Shown: positions 30,020 through 42,000 of the stretch, piece by piece | Position numbering within the stretch: position 1 is the stretch's first letter | Layout: each line of letters starts with the position of its first letter | NCBI GenBank assembly: GCA_035048495.1 | Contig: CM068552.1 | Span: 13,822,501 to 13,886,500, forward strand | Source: Euptelea pleiosperma | Lineage: Eukaryota > Streptophyta > Magnoliopsida > Ranunculales > Eupteleaceae | DNA: 64,000 nt | Reading direction: 5' to 3' | Program-made: the position numbers and the translations under genes | Notes under the pieces: generated by a model | What the model saw: only the letters and a program-made list of their open reading frames with translations | Told to the model about the DNA's origin: nothing | The model's database searches: none

Positions 30020-33000
30020 ATGAGCGGAAGCTTTCTCAGGAACGGCAGCAAACGCTGCCTCCACAGACTGCTCGAGAGACGTTCGATTCTCCTCGACTCC
30101 TGCCGTTCGAACGAAGCTCCGGCTCTCACATTCACAAAGCAACAAGCGAGAGCTTACGCTCGATCTCCTCTTCGCTTCGGGAAGTACAAGGAGCCGGGAC
30201 TCTCTCCCTCTATCTATTCCTCGTCTCTGTTTTCGTCTTCTTCTTCCTCTGCTGCAACTGCAAGGAATGGATTCGTGGGCTGGTATTTGGGCATGATCGA
30301 GTCCCGCCCCGTTCTTACAAAGAGCGTAACTTCTGCGATTATTTATACGGCTGCCGACTTGTCCTCCCAGGTAAACCTAAAACCCTAGCTTTCTTAATTT
30401 TTATTTCTTTTGAATGAGTTTCATTTACGTTTCTAAGGAACATTATCTGTGGATCAGACTCAATCGGTCGTTATTTTTGTGTTATTTATGTTTAAATTAG
30501 TTTGGTACTCTGCTTAGCTACTTAATTCCATGTTTTGTTGGTCATGTAAAAGTAATGGCAACCATTGAGAGAAAAATGTGTTTCGCGTAGTATGGGAAGT
30601 GGACGTAAACCCTTTAGAAAATTGAGAAAAATAGACGGGGGATCATAAAAAGGAAGACTACAAACATGCAATCAGGCTAGTAGTATAAAACATTTCAAAT
30701 ATATGCAATTTTATTCCCAAAATCATTCCTCTTCTTTTGAGTGCATACACGGTGAAGTGATTTTTTAACCAAATCAAGTGCTTTGCTTCTACTCATTGAC
30801 TATGGACATGTACATTGTCTAATGATCTATAGATGTAATGGGGGTGGGGAGGAGAGAGAAGAGACTAAGAAAGGTAAATCTAGAAATGAGTGCATCCGAG
30901 GGAGTCTATGAGTAGCCCAAACGAAAGTCGACTGAGGTGGTTTGGCCATCTGCGACAAAGAACATTGATTGCAATGGTAAGAAGATGTGCTTGGGAGAAG
31001 TTTGAAGGCTCTAAGAGGACAAGGAGGAGGTCGAAAATGACATGGATTGAGGCAATGGTGAAATAATTTGAATAAGCATGCGTATTGCTTGGTGTGTTAA
31101 TTAACTTGTGCTTAATTGTTTTAGCTTTTTAATTACGTTGGATTAAGTCACATGTGCGAGGGGTTGAAGTGAGGTGAAGCATGTGAGCATATTATAGACA
31201 GACGTTTATATGTATGTATGTGTGTGTTTTGCATGTACTTCTTAGGTCTATTAACTATAAGTTAAAAGAAGCAAGCCTCTATAGGATGTTTTATGCAGGT
31301 TTGAGTTCCACTGGATAAATAACTAATATATTAGGAAGTGGATGAATTCTAGATTTCAGCATTTCAATGTCTTAAGAATTGTTATTTTAAGAGACTATTT
31401 GGTTGTGGGCATAGCTCTCTCCCAAATAAACTTTATCTTGGATTAGATCAACCCCTATTTGGTTTGCATGGATAATGGAGTTGGAATACACCTATCTTCA
31501 AAAGTTATTTTTTGTGCATTTTCCACCTTCAGAGTGTATGAGCTTGTTTCATGTTTGTTTAGAACATGAAACACACCCTTGGTGCGAGTGTGACATAATT
31601 ATTCCAAAACTTATCACATAGTGATGTATGTGGGTGAATTTGTGGTTCCCATGATCCTTGATAGCTCGACTAGGACGAGAAAAGGGGCCACCTTACTTCT
31701 TTTGTTGGTTGGACGCTTGGTGGTACCTGCAAAAACACTTCGACGCTCAAGTGAGAGGAGGGAGACAAACTTATGGGTGAACTGATTGGAGTTGTGATGA
31801 TCATACCTTTGCTCATGGCCTTTATCTATAGAACCAGAGAAGAGTTTGATTTTGGGAATGATTGGGCTCTTATTGGAGACTTACCATTATTTGAGCCGAC
31901 TCGTTGAGGGAAAGTCTTTAATAGTGTTCTGCCAGGTCAGAGGAGTCTAATTCTGAAAGGAATTGGACTCATTCTACTGGTGTTGATCCAATATTAGGAA
32001 TTCTTCTAATCTGTGTCTAGTTATTGTTTAGAGAGCCTATTCTTTACATGTACATAGGTTTTCTTGTTGTAATGGGTTCAGTGTGAATCTTAGTAAATTG
32101 GTGAGATACCTGTAACTGGCATGGAATCTTACCAAAATATTAGTAACAAAAATAATTAAAGTACCATATTAATTGGTCCCACAAGATTGGTCTAGCAGTT
32201 CGGTGGGCCCACAAGTCATGTGCTTGGTTGTCCATCATCATCATAAGTCTTTTCTCGACAGTTTGGGGTCGGTTGCACGAATCTTGTTTCTCTATTCAAT
32301 CCTGTCTAAAGCCATCCATTCCGTTATGGCAAGTTTCTTAAAATCTCTCATCAGAAACTCACTCCATGTCTGCTTTGGCCCTCCCCTTGCCCTTTTAGGT
32401 CCTTCGACTTGCACATTCCTCCTCACCGACGCTGTCATTGGTCATCTTTATACATGACCAAACCATCTTTATTGACTTTCCCTCATTTTGCCCCTTATTG
32501 GGGGCTACTCTTATATTTTCATGAATACGTTCATTTCTAATTTTGCCTTTCAACACACCCATCTCAACATCCTCATCTCGGCTACAGTCATTTTATAAGC
32601 ATGTTATTTTTTTTATTGCCCAACATTCTACTCCATAAAGCATTGCCGGTCTTATTGCTGTGTTATAGAATTTTCCTTGTATTCTGATTGGCACACGTTG
32701 ATCACATAACACTCTGGAAGCACATTTCCACTTTAGCCACATCGCCCTAATTCTATGGGCAACATCCTCCTCAATACTTCATTCCTTATGAATAATAGAA
32801 CCAAGGTACGGAATTGGTCATTTTGTATTTCTTGGTTGTCAATTTTAATCGGTAATCATCTCTATGTGCATTCTTACTAAAATTGCATTCCATATACTCT
32901 GTATTGGTTCAACTTATTTTAAAACCTCCAGATTCTGAAGCATTCTTCCCGAGTTCTAGTTTTGCATTTACCTTATCCCTAGTCTCGTCAAACTAGTACT

Positions 33001-36000
33001 ATGTGATCTGCAAACAGGGCTAGCTCTACCTTAAGGCCATTAAGTGCCTAAGGCCCCTTGGTGAGAGAAGGCCCCCAGCCCAGGTCCCACTAACCACATG
33101 GATTTTTAGCCCACCCCGGATTGGATATACAAACCAAAAATCAACTTGATTGATTATCTCTAGCCATAGATTTTAGTACTTTTTAGGATATGATTCTAGC
33201 TTTTGGATTCAAGCATGTTTTCTGGGTAGTAAATCCAATGACTAGAAATCACCAGTCAAGCTGATTTTTAGTGTGTTTATCCACCAATAGGTGGGCTGAA
33301 CATCCACGCAGATTGGACCCAAAAAAATGATCTATGTAGGGGCCACGAGAGTCCTCTGCATCGACCGCACTGGGGTCCCTAGCATCTAAATTTTTTCCTT
33401 AGTTTTTGATTATAAAGAATATTTTTGATAAATATTTCCAATAATATAGTTTAATTTTTTTAATTAATATCATATATATTAATATATTAAATATAAAGAA
33501 GGCCTTGTATAGAGTTTTCACCTTAGGCCTCAACTTGTATCGAGACGGGCTTATATGCAAATAACACATACCACGAGACCTCATCTTGGATTTGAGCAGT
33601 TACTTCATCTATAACTAAAGCAAACAAGTATAAACTTAGAGTTGATCCTTGGTGTAATTCCACTATGATTGGAAACTCACTTATCTCACCACCAATTGTT
33701 CATTGTCTGACTCTTGTCTCCTTTGTGGACCCTGACGGAACGGAATGAAATATCCATCGCGGGGAAGTCCTATTCGGAGAAGGCTGTATCGGATGTCCCA
33801 TAAAGAGGGTTGCTTGAGTGAGGAGCAATTTCTTCGAGTTCTGCTAAATTCATTGCGGCTCTTTTGGCCATTCCTCTTGTGATTGGTCTAGTCCTTGGTA
33901 TGGAGTTTTCAACTGATATGTCGATATAGAAAGATCTCCTTATTTCTTCACTGCGGGTTCTCGCGTCATTTTCTTGAAAAGATATTAGATCACCGTGGGA
34001 CACTTTCAAATGAGTAATGCTTACCCTATTTTTGAGCCTTCCCTCCTCCTTTTGAGTCATCTTGGATGAGAAGACGGAGACCGACTTCATCGACTTCCAA
34101 TGTCCGTGTGGAATGCGTACTAGTTATTGCTCCCTCATACATACCTTTAATGATGTCAATATCCATTTGGGTCTCCCTTCTTTCCCAAAGCCCACCAAAT
34201 TAATTCTCTAGGGACTCATCATATGCTTTTTCTAAGTCATTAAAGACCATGTGGAGATTCTTTCTCTTTTCTCTAAACTTTTCCATCAGTTGTCACAGTA
34301 AGAAGATTGTCTTGGTCAACCTTCTTAGCATAAATCCAAATTGATTTTCAGATATCCTTGTCTTTTGCCTTAATCTTTGCTCTATCAATCTTTCCTATAG
34401 TATCATAGTGTAGCTTATAAGTTTGATGCCGCGGTAGTTTGTGCAGCTCTGTATATCTCATTTATTTTTGTATATTGGCACTACAATATTTCTTTTCCAT
34501 TCATTTGACATTTTTCTTATATGACCAGGATGTGAGGACATATGTACGACTAAGATTAGCTTGGTTAGATATGGTATACACAGGGTATACCAACTATATG
34601 GTTTGTTATGTTCAAGAAATTGGTCATTAGTGCTATTAGGTTTCTTTCAACTAAACCGAACTTATCTTTGCTTTTCTTAACTCATAAGGCTTTAGAGTAT
34701 TTCCCGAATGTCATGTACTCATAGGTGCTGGCATGGTTTAAACTCTCTGTTAGTTGGAAAAATGAGATGGTATGAGACAAATTGAGACAATGGTGAGAAA
34801 GGATGAGGTAATCCAAGATAAACTCCCAATGTATTGTTTTGGTTATCCTTGAGACCATGTGGTCTTGAACGAGACATTTTGAGGCGAGACGATACTTTTA
34901 ACCGTGGGTGGTGGCTGATGTTAAGCATATAAAATACAACGTCCTTATGTAATTGACTCAAGGAACAAAAAATCTTCTAATGGAGTTTTTGTTCTAAAGT
35001 ACTTTCTAACATAATACTTTATAGTCATTTAGTGTTGCATATTAACACTTTCTTAGCTGGAAAGGATTTCCATTTTAAATAGTATTGCAGCGGAATCTAG
35101 TCATGTAGGCCCCCCAATCCCCTTCCCTTTTTTTCTTCTAAATATTGTAAAATTTGTCTATTTCTGTTTATCCAATTAGTTGTTTAGCTATTAGGGTATG
35201 TTTATCTTCTAGGCTTCTAGCTTTATTCAATAAATAATTCTCATTTATCATTTAAGATCATTGACTACCAATTCCAAAGCATATTCAAAGTATAGCAGCA
35301 TGCCTTTTCTACTATTGTCAAAACTTTTATTACTTGTGTTCAAACCTAGTTTCTTTGAAGAATCACTGTATCTTCATTGTACGTCATTGTTGGCTAAATT
35401 CTACTAAAAAATTTGATCAGACGATTACACGGATATCTTCAGAATCTTTTGACTCTATAAGGACGTTGCGCATGGCTGGATATGGGATGCTAATTTTAGG
35501 ACCATCACTGCATTTCTGGTTCAATTTCATCTCAAAAGTCCTACCAAAGCGGGATATGCTCACTACCTTGAAGAAAATTTTAATGGGGCAAACTGTCTAT
35601 GGACCTATTATGACTGTGGTTTTCTTCTCTGTGAATGCAGCTCTACAAGGTAGAAATATTTATACATCCATTCCTGTCATATTGCTTTGGTTGCTTTATG
35701 ATGATTTCTATGTGCTTTACCTCATCTTTATCTTACCTTGTTGATGTAAATAAATGCAAAGTGCAGGCACTTGTCCAAAAATATTGATACCGTTGTAAAT
35801 ATTTGATTTGTTACTATTATTAACTCTACTATGCATCGTGCTTTAACTTTGAAAGACAATAAAGGAAGAAATAAGAAATTAGATTAGAAGGAAAATGATT
35901 GCAAAGAAAAGGTTCTTTTAAATGGGGAGATACAAAATCCTCGTGGTAGAGTCCTCATTATGTTTTGGTATACTTATGTTACGTCCCTTATTTCATATGT

Positions 36001-39000
36001 TCCACTTCATCCTATAACTTGATTTATTCAAGTCACACGGACTTTCAAATAACTCATATAGGTGTTTCTTAATTTTGCTTTCCTTGATTCAATTTATGAT
36101 TGTTTGATCTATCAGTGATTGTATGTTTTGACCTGTAAGCATATACAAACTAAAATGATGTCCGTTTGAATTACTGAACAGCTTCTCTGTATCACAACAA
36201 TTTTGAGTTTTCTTTGTTTCATAATCTTTAACTATGAGTAGTTAGGAAGATTGTCTAGCCAGTCAAATGTGGTCGTTTGTTGGGATTTTGAGTGAAAGCT
36301 TTCTCACATTTCTTGGAAAGAGTCACCGAGTTCCAATGCAATGATGGGATTTTAGAGTATTCTGATAATTCTAGTTACAAAATACTTGCCTGATTTGTAT
36401 AAACTATAAATCATTCTTCCAAAATCCAGTTTTCTGGAGTTCTTCCATGGAGGAAATTCTCTGGATATTTTGTTATTATTTTTTCTAAGTTTTTATTGGG
36501 AAATCTCATCCTTTTTGTTAGAAATTAGTCTTTTTTTTGTTCCCCTGATGTTCAATTCTAGCAAGAACTTAATTACTTTTATCGATATATGAGAACGTCA
36601 GAAAATCTCACGAGATTTTTATATATGTGAACGTCAGGTTCACACGTGTGTTGCATGTGGACAATTAGAGTTGGACTGGAATCGTGGATAATTGTTTAAA
36701 TGAAAACATGAATCAGAATATGAACTAAAGATGATTGCATGAATCAGAAAAGTACTGGAGTGAGGCTTGAGTAGGAATCGAAGAGCAGAGAAGTTCTGGC
36801 CTCGTAGAAAACAGCGTACGCAAGCAGAGAGCAAGCGTAACATGGTGAATTAGAACATAGAGAGGGATTGCATAGAACCCTAACCTATCCATTAAAAGAA
36901 ATTTATAGAGAAGAAAAATTAATTCTAGAGGGAGAAGGAAAGTCTGGTTTCTATTTTTTTGAACTATAGTGGGAGAAGGAAAATTTCGTGGTAGTAGAAA
37001 AGGGTATAACAGTCATAAAAGGGAAAAGGGGATATTTAAGTCAATCAAAAGTTTTTCTCATATCGGTGCTTTTATTAGTATAGATTGTAGATATTTGTGA
37101 TAGAGATATAGATCTGTTTTCATTGTGACCTATTTATTGTTCCATACTCGATGGCATAGTTGTAAACAATTCATGATTAAGAACTTGCAATATGCGCTAT
37201 CTCACACGCTACAGGCCTACAGCTCAGGCTCCCACTTGATTGGGGGCTGCCAACAATCCAACATCTGATGGTGGAGATTTTTGCCTTGTGGGCGCAGACT
37301 CTGGAGCTTTTTGCTTTTCGCGATTTGGTGGGGTATTTGGAAGGAGAGAAATAGGAGTGCTTTTGAGGGGAAGGAGGCTCATATCTTCAATATTTCTTTA
37401 TCCATCAAAGCGCTTATGTATCTTTGGTCCAAGCTTTTTGAGGAGTGCAAAGGAATATCTTTTGAGAACTTAGTGTTCAGATGGGATTCCATTATGTATA
37501 GGGGTTGATAGGAGTCTTTTTCCTTTTCTTTGTTTCTGTGGAGGTTTTCTCTACCTCCTCTGTCTCCTTTTGTAGTATTCCCTTTCTTTCTCTTAGTAGA
37601 ATCTACTTTATCAAAAAAAAAAAATCTGATGGTGTTTTGGTATGGGAGTGTGAGCTATAGGGCGTGAGAGAGAGCGTGATTCTAGCACTCATCTTGTAGA
37701 AATATAGTTATATGCATTGGTTCCCTGACCAGTTCTTCCAAAATTATTAACTTTTGATACCATGGTGAAGATTAATGATATTTTAGAAGTAAATAAGCTA
37801 AGGTATTGGGAATTTTGAAGTATTTTTCCTATTTAAAAAAAATTGATCAACATTAGTTAGCCAATTTGCACTTAGTATCTTATTTATCTTCCCCAGATAA
37901 ATTCCTATTTTCCCATTCTTGTTTTCCAAACTTTTGATGTTGAGATGCAACCATGTAATGTACCAGTTGAGGACCACAACTACCCTTTGACTACTGATGA
38001 ATCAAAATTTTGTCCAGCTACATTTGTATTGGATTCCCAAGATGCAAGAACTAAGAGGACAAGGTAGCCTGGTGCAAACATTATGAATTTCTGATAGTGA
38101 TACCCTTCAGTGACCTGCCCTTGTACCAAACTACGACGATACACGAAGTGGTCAAAATATCTACTGCAAACATTTATCAGCAGTGCTAGTAGTAAATTGA
38201 AGATGAGCTGGAGCTTAGTTAGTAAAAAAATAAGCTGTGAAAAAGTTCAAGAATAATTTGGGTTTGGTATTTGAAAATTCGTTAAATATTTGGTAAAAAG
38301 TAAAATAAAATAAAAACTCATTGTTTTTTTTGTACTAAACAAGTATTTTTTAATAAGTTGGAATAATTCTTGTATAATACGATACTTATAAAGTACGTGA
38401 ATTTTACTGAACATTGAAAAGTTTGGCCGCAACACTTTTTTTTCAAAAATTTCGTAAAATTATACGCGTGTAGTATGTGAACTTACTAACAATGAGCTGG
38501 AGTTACCACAAGGACTGTAGAAGATCAAGGGGCAAACCCTGTATCATCACTAGCTGCAGACATGCGTCCCTTTCCTTGACCTAGTGGCTAGAGAGCTGTT
38601 GTTGCTAAAGGTGTGAGCCTCTGCAGTGGCAGCAATAGACAATCCACAACTATTGTGCTGAAATTGTAGGTCTACATTTTCTGAGTCAGAGGGCACAACT
38701 CCATGTGTTATCAATTTTCCTGCAGAAGTAAATTTCAGTGTTGTTTGTTTGTCAGCTAATGCTGAAATTGATATCATTTGGTATACGACTTGCTGCTGCA
38801 TATGTATGATGTTCACTATGATTAGGTCAAGTTGCTCCAAGTGAGAGGATTCACTTGGAGAAGATGGGAAAGATTGAGATGATTCGACAGGTTACCCCAG
38901 TTCAAAAGTTCTAAACCCTGTTTGAGAGTATTCATTTTTTATATGGATGTGCTTGTTGCAGGGTTAATCACATGGGCCTGTTGTAAACTAGATTGTCACC

Positions 39001-42000
39001 AGAAGTGTAAGATTGAGAGATTAGAAAGAGAAGAGTAGGGTTTAGAGAGAGAGAGAGTGATTGAACTTATTGTTCAATCTCCTCTCAAGTGATATATATG
39101 TTGGGGAAGACCCCTTGTACAAGTACAATAGAAATAATGGTGGGTTAGGCGGGGGACCCACACAACCCACGGACTAAGAAAAGAGTTCGTGAGTAAAGTG
39201 GGTGGGACCCACAAACACCAAGGACATATCCTCCCCACATGAGGCAATGGGACGTAGCCCGCTAAGTGCAACCCCACGTGGGGCCCACAATCCAACACCC
39301 CCTCAAGCTCGTGCGAAGGTATCCATCATGCCTAGCTTGCCTATCAATGTATTAACGATGGATTTATTGACTCCCTTAGTAAGTATATTTGCAACCTGCT
39401 CCCGAGTCCTTACATAAGGTGTACAAATCAATCATCGCCGAAGCTTCTCCTTGATGAAGTGTCGATCAACCTCAATATGCTTCCTGTCATGCTGTATTGG
39501 GTTGTGAGCTATGCTAATGGCCGCTTTATTGTCACAATAAAGGCTCATTGGTGTAAACATATAAATGAGATCTAGAACTCGGAAAAGATAATCAATTCTC
39601 TTTATTGATGATAATCACTTCAGAACACAAAGCAACATAGTTAAAAGCAACATTAAAGAGGAATCTATGGCATATGAGTCCAAAGTTCTGCGGACAGAAC
39701 GGTTGTAGAGACCACCAAGAATGAAGATGAAGAGGAGAGGCTAAGAGGAAAAGAACAAGGTAAAGAGATTAGGGTAACACATTGGCTATCTCATTCTTCC
39801 CCTTTTCCTTCACCCCTCTTTTATTTATAGTGGAGGGTTGAAGGATAAGATGGCACGATTGTAATAAATTTGACAATTCTCATTATGCGTCCGTATTGTG
39901 CCACGTGGATCAGAGGTGACGCCGTCGTATTTGATTACGACCCTTTGATCGAATATGTGTCAAGTTACGGTGCCTTCATGCTGAGCAAACGGTAGTTGAT
40001 CAAGCAAGTATCCCGTTCCCACGTGTTTAAGTGGTTTTGCGAACAAGATTGCCTCTGACGACTTCTACCCTTGCTCCGCCAATCCTTCGATTTATCTTTG
40101 ACCCCCATGCTAGTGCGCGACACTAGCTAGCGTGGCAAAAAATGAAATAACTATTAGCGGGCACATGACCCTTGAGCGAGCAAGACTATTGTCTTAGCTG
40201 TAGATGCAAGTACCAAATGAGAACTGTGGGTCGAAGACACTTGTATACAACACCGTTTGACGTGCGGCTGCTGTCTAGTAAATAAGTTGCACGGGTCACC
40301 GTCTGATGTGCGGATGTTGTTTGATAGATAAGTTGCATGGGTCATCGTCTAACGTACGGGTGCCGTCTAATAAATAAGTTGCATGGGCCATCGTTTGATG
40401 TGCGAGCGATGTCTAATAGATAAGTTGCACGAGTCATTGTTTGACGTGCAGGTGTCGTATGATAGGTAAGTTGCACGGGTCACCGTCTGGTGTGCGGGTG
40501 TCATCTGATAGATAAGTCGCACGGATCATCGTTTGAGACATCTACAATTGGTTATGTTACCTTGATTCATAGTTCTTTGAGCATGATCTTCAACCAGAGG
40601 AATTCACACATGCCATGTGCCATGGAACGAAACTTAGCCTCTGCATTGGATCGGGCTGCAACAGGTTGTTTCTTGTTGTGCCAAGTAACGAACTTACTTC
40701 CAATAAAGGTGCAGTAACTTGATGTGGACCATCTATCAGTAACTGCCCTACCCAATCTGCATCACTGTATACTTCCACCCTGAAATATCCATGGCGTTCG
40801 AACAATATGCCCCAACACGGAGATCCCTTGAGATATCGCAGTACTCTATGAGCTGCCTCAAGGTGTAGTGATTGTGATGAGTGCATAAACCTGACTAATG
40901 ACATTCACTGCATAGGCAATATCAGGCCTTGTGCGAGCTAGGTAGATCAATCTGCCAACCAATCATTAAAACATGGCTGCATCCTCAAAGAGGAGTTCAA
41001 TTGATGGTTCTGATCTATAGGAGTCTCTGCTGGTCGTGCTCCCAAATACCCAGTTTCAGTCAGCAAATTTAAGACATACTTCTTCTGAGATATAAAGATC
41101 CTTTTCTGTGACCTAACAACCTCAATCCCTAGAAAGTATTTTAATGGTCCTAGATCATTTGTTTCAAATTCAGAAGACAAGAAAGTCTTTAGCTACTTGA
41201 TTTCTGTTGGATCACTACCCGTGATGACAATGTGATGCGGGAGCATTCTATTTCGATGGTCCACCGCTACATCAAATCCGTGCCCGGTCAAGCAAGTGGA
41301 CCCCATGAAGATTTGCTTTATTTATTTTCTAGTTTAATTAGGATTTTCCAATTAAAGTTAGATTTGTTTTCAATTAGGATTTTATTATTGATTGTTGTAG
41401 GTGGTGTGTATTAGGAATTTCTTATTTTAAGTTTGATTTGAATTAGGAAAATTAGGTTAGATGGTTCTATAAATAGGGTTGTACCATTTGATTTTAGGGA
41501 TGACTTGATTAATAAATTTTCATATTGATTTTCTCTTTGAGGAACTCTCTCGTGGTGCGAAATCACTCTATCTTGGTGCGAAGCCGAAGGTCCTTTCTCA
41601 AATCGTAGGGCGGTTCTCCTGTCCTGCGTCACAATGTCATCCACATAGACAATCAACGCTGTGGTAAGGGTCTACTGGTGCTTCTCAAACAGTGTGTACA
41701 AGCTATTATTTTGCTTTCCTAAAGCCGATTGTACTTCTTGAAGGGTTTTGTGTTGGAGATAAAAAGTTCACCTCGTGATTACTTCTGTCAGTTGTGAAAA
41801 TAAATAATTTATTGGTCGATCAAGAAAAGAAAAATGTTTTGGTTCTCTTTGCATGTTTGTCCAAAAAATTCCTTCTTTGAGATTTTGGGATAAATAGAGA
41901 AGGGAGTTGGTCTACAAGTACAATACCTGCCCTTTTGGAGCTGAAAATATTATTTTGAGCCCCCAAACTCAAGTACCTTGTGAAATGGGTCGGATCTAGA

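Larger units (their letters stand above)
32175..34465 (-). mobile_element. Decayed RTE-type LINE, twice interrupted
   Basis: Read on the minus strand from the right: [20 protein letters not shown] followed by AYDE (the reverse transcriptase F.DLEKAYD motif) near 34290-34200; then [17 protein letters not shown] near 33690; then VLFA at 33566 and LFADHIVLV at about 33000 (the FADD catalytic motif, with DD changed to DH); then a Q.RWFGHV piece near 32500. The 3' end has a CAT/ATG repeat near 32227. It is broken by a hAT insertion (33015-33553) and another insert (about 33734-34121). It lies in Mpv17 intron 1, antisense to the gene. Confidence 0.75.
38950..41750 (-). mobile_element. Ty1-copia retrotransposon remnant split by two solo LTRs
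   Basis: The minus strand codes for the end of copia pol in three pieces: 41745-41632 (LYTLFEKHQ, then LIVYVDD, the catalytic motif), 41227-40552 ([57 protein letters not shown]), and 39546-39305 ([33 protein letters not shown]). A 3' LTR begins at 39297 with TGTTGGATTG right after a GAGGGGG purine tract and runs left to about 38960. The 5' part, including capsid, protease and integrase, is absent. Stops and frameshifts are present. Confidence 0.85.

Noticed and set aside
29848..30417. 189-codon open frame overlapping the Mpv17 first exon
   Set aside because: It is in another frame from the conserved exon, crosses its splice donor, and has no family resemblance.
40245..40540. Regularly spaced repeats resembling a CRISPR array
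   Set aside because: The 46-bp units are contiguous and repeat in full, without unique spacers, and lie inside a plant LTR.
41411..41656. Open frame beginning MIVYVDDIV on the minus strand
   Set aside because: It is a chimera: the first residues are copia reverse transcriptase and the rest is antisense solo LTR.
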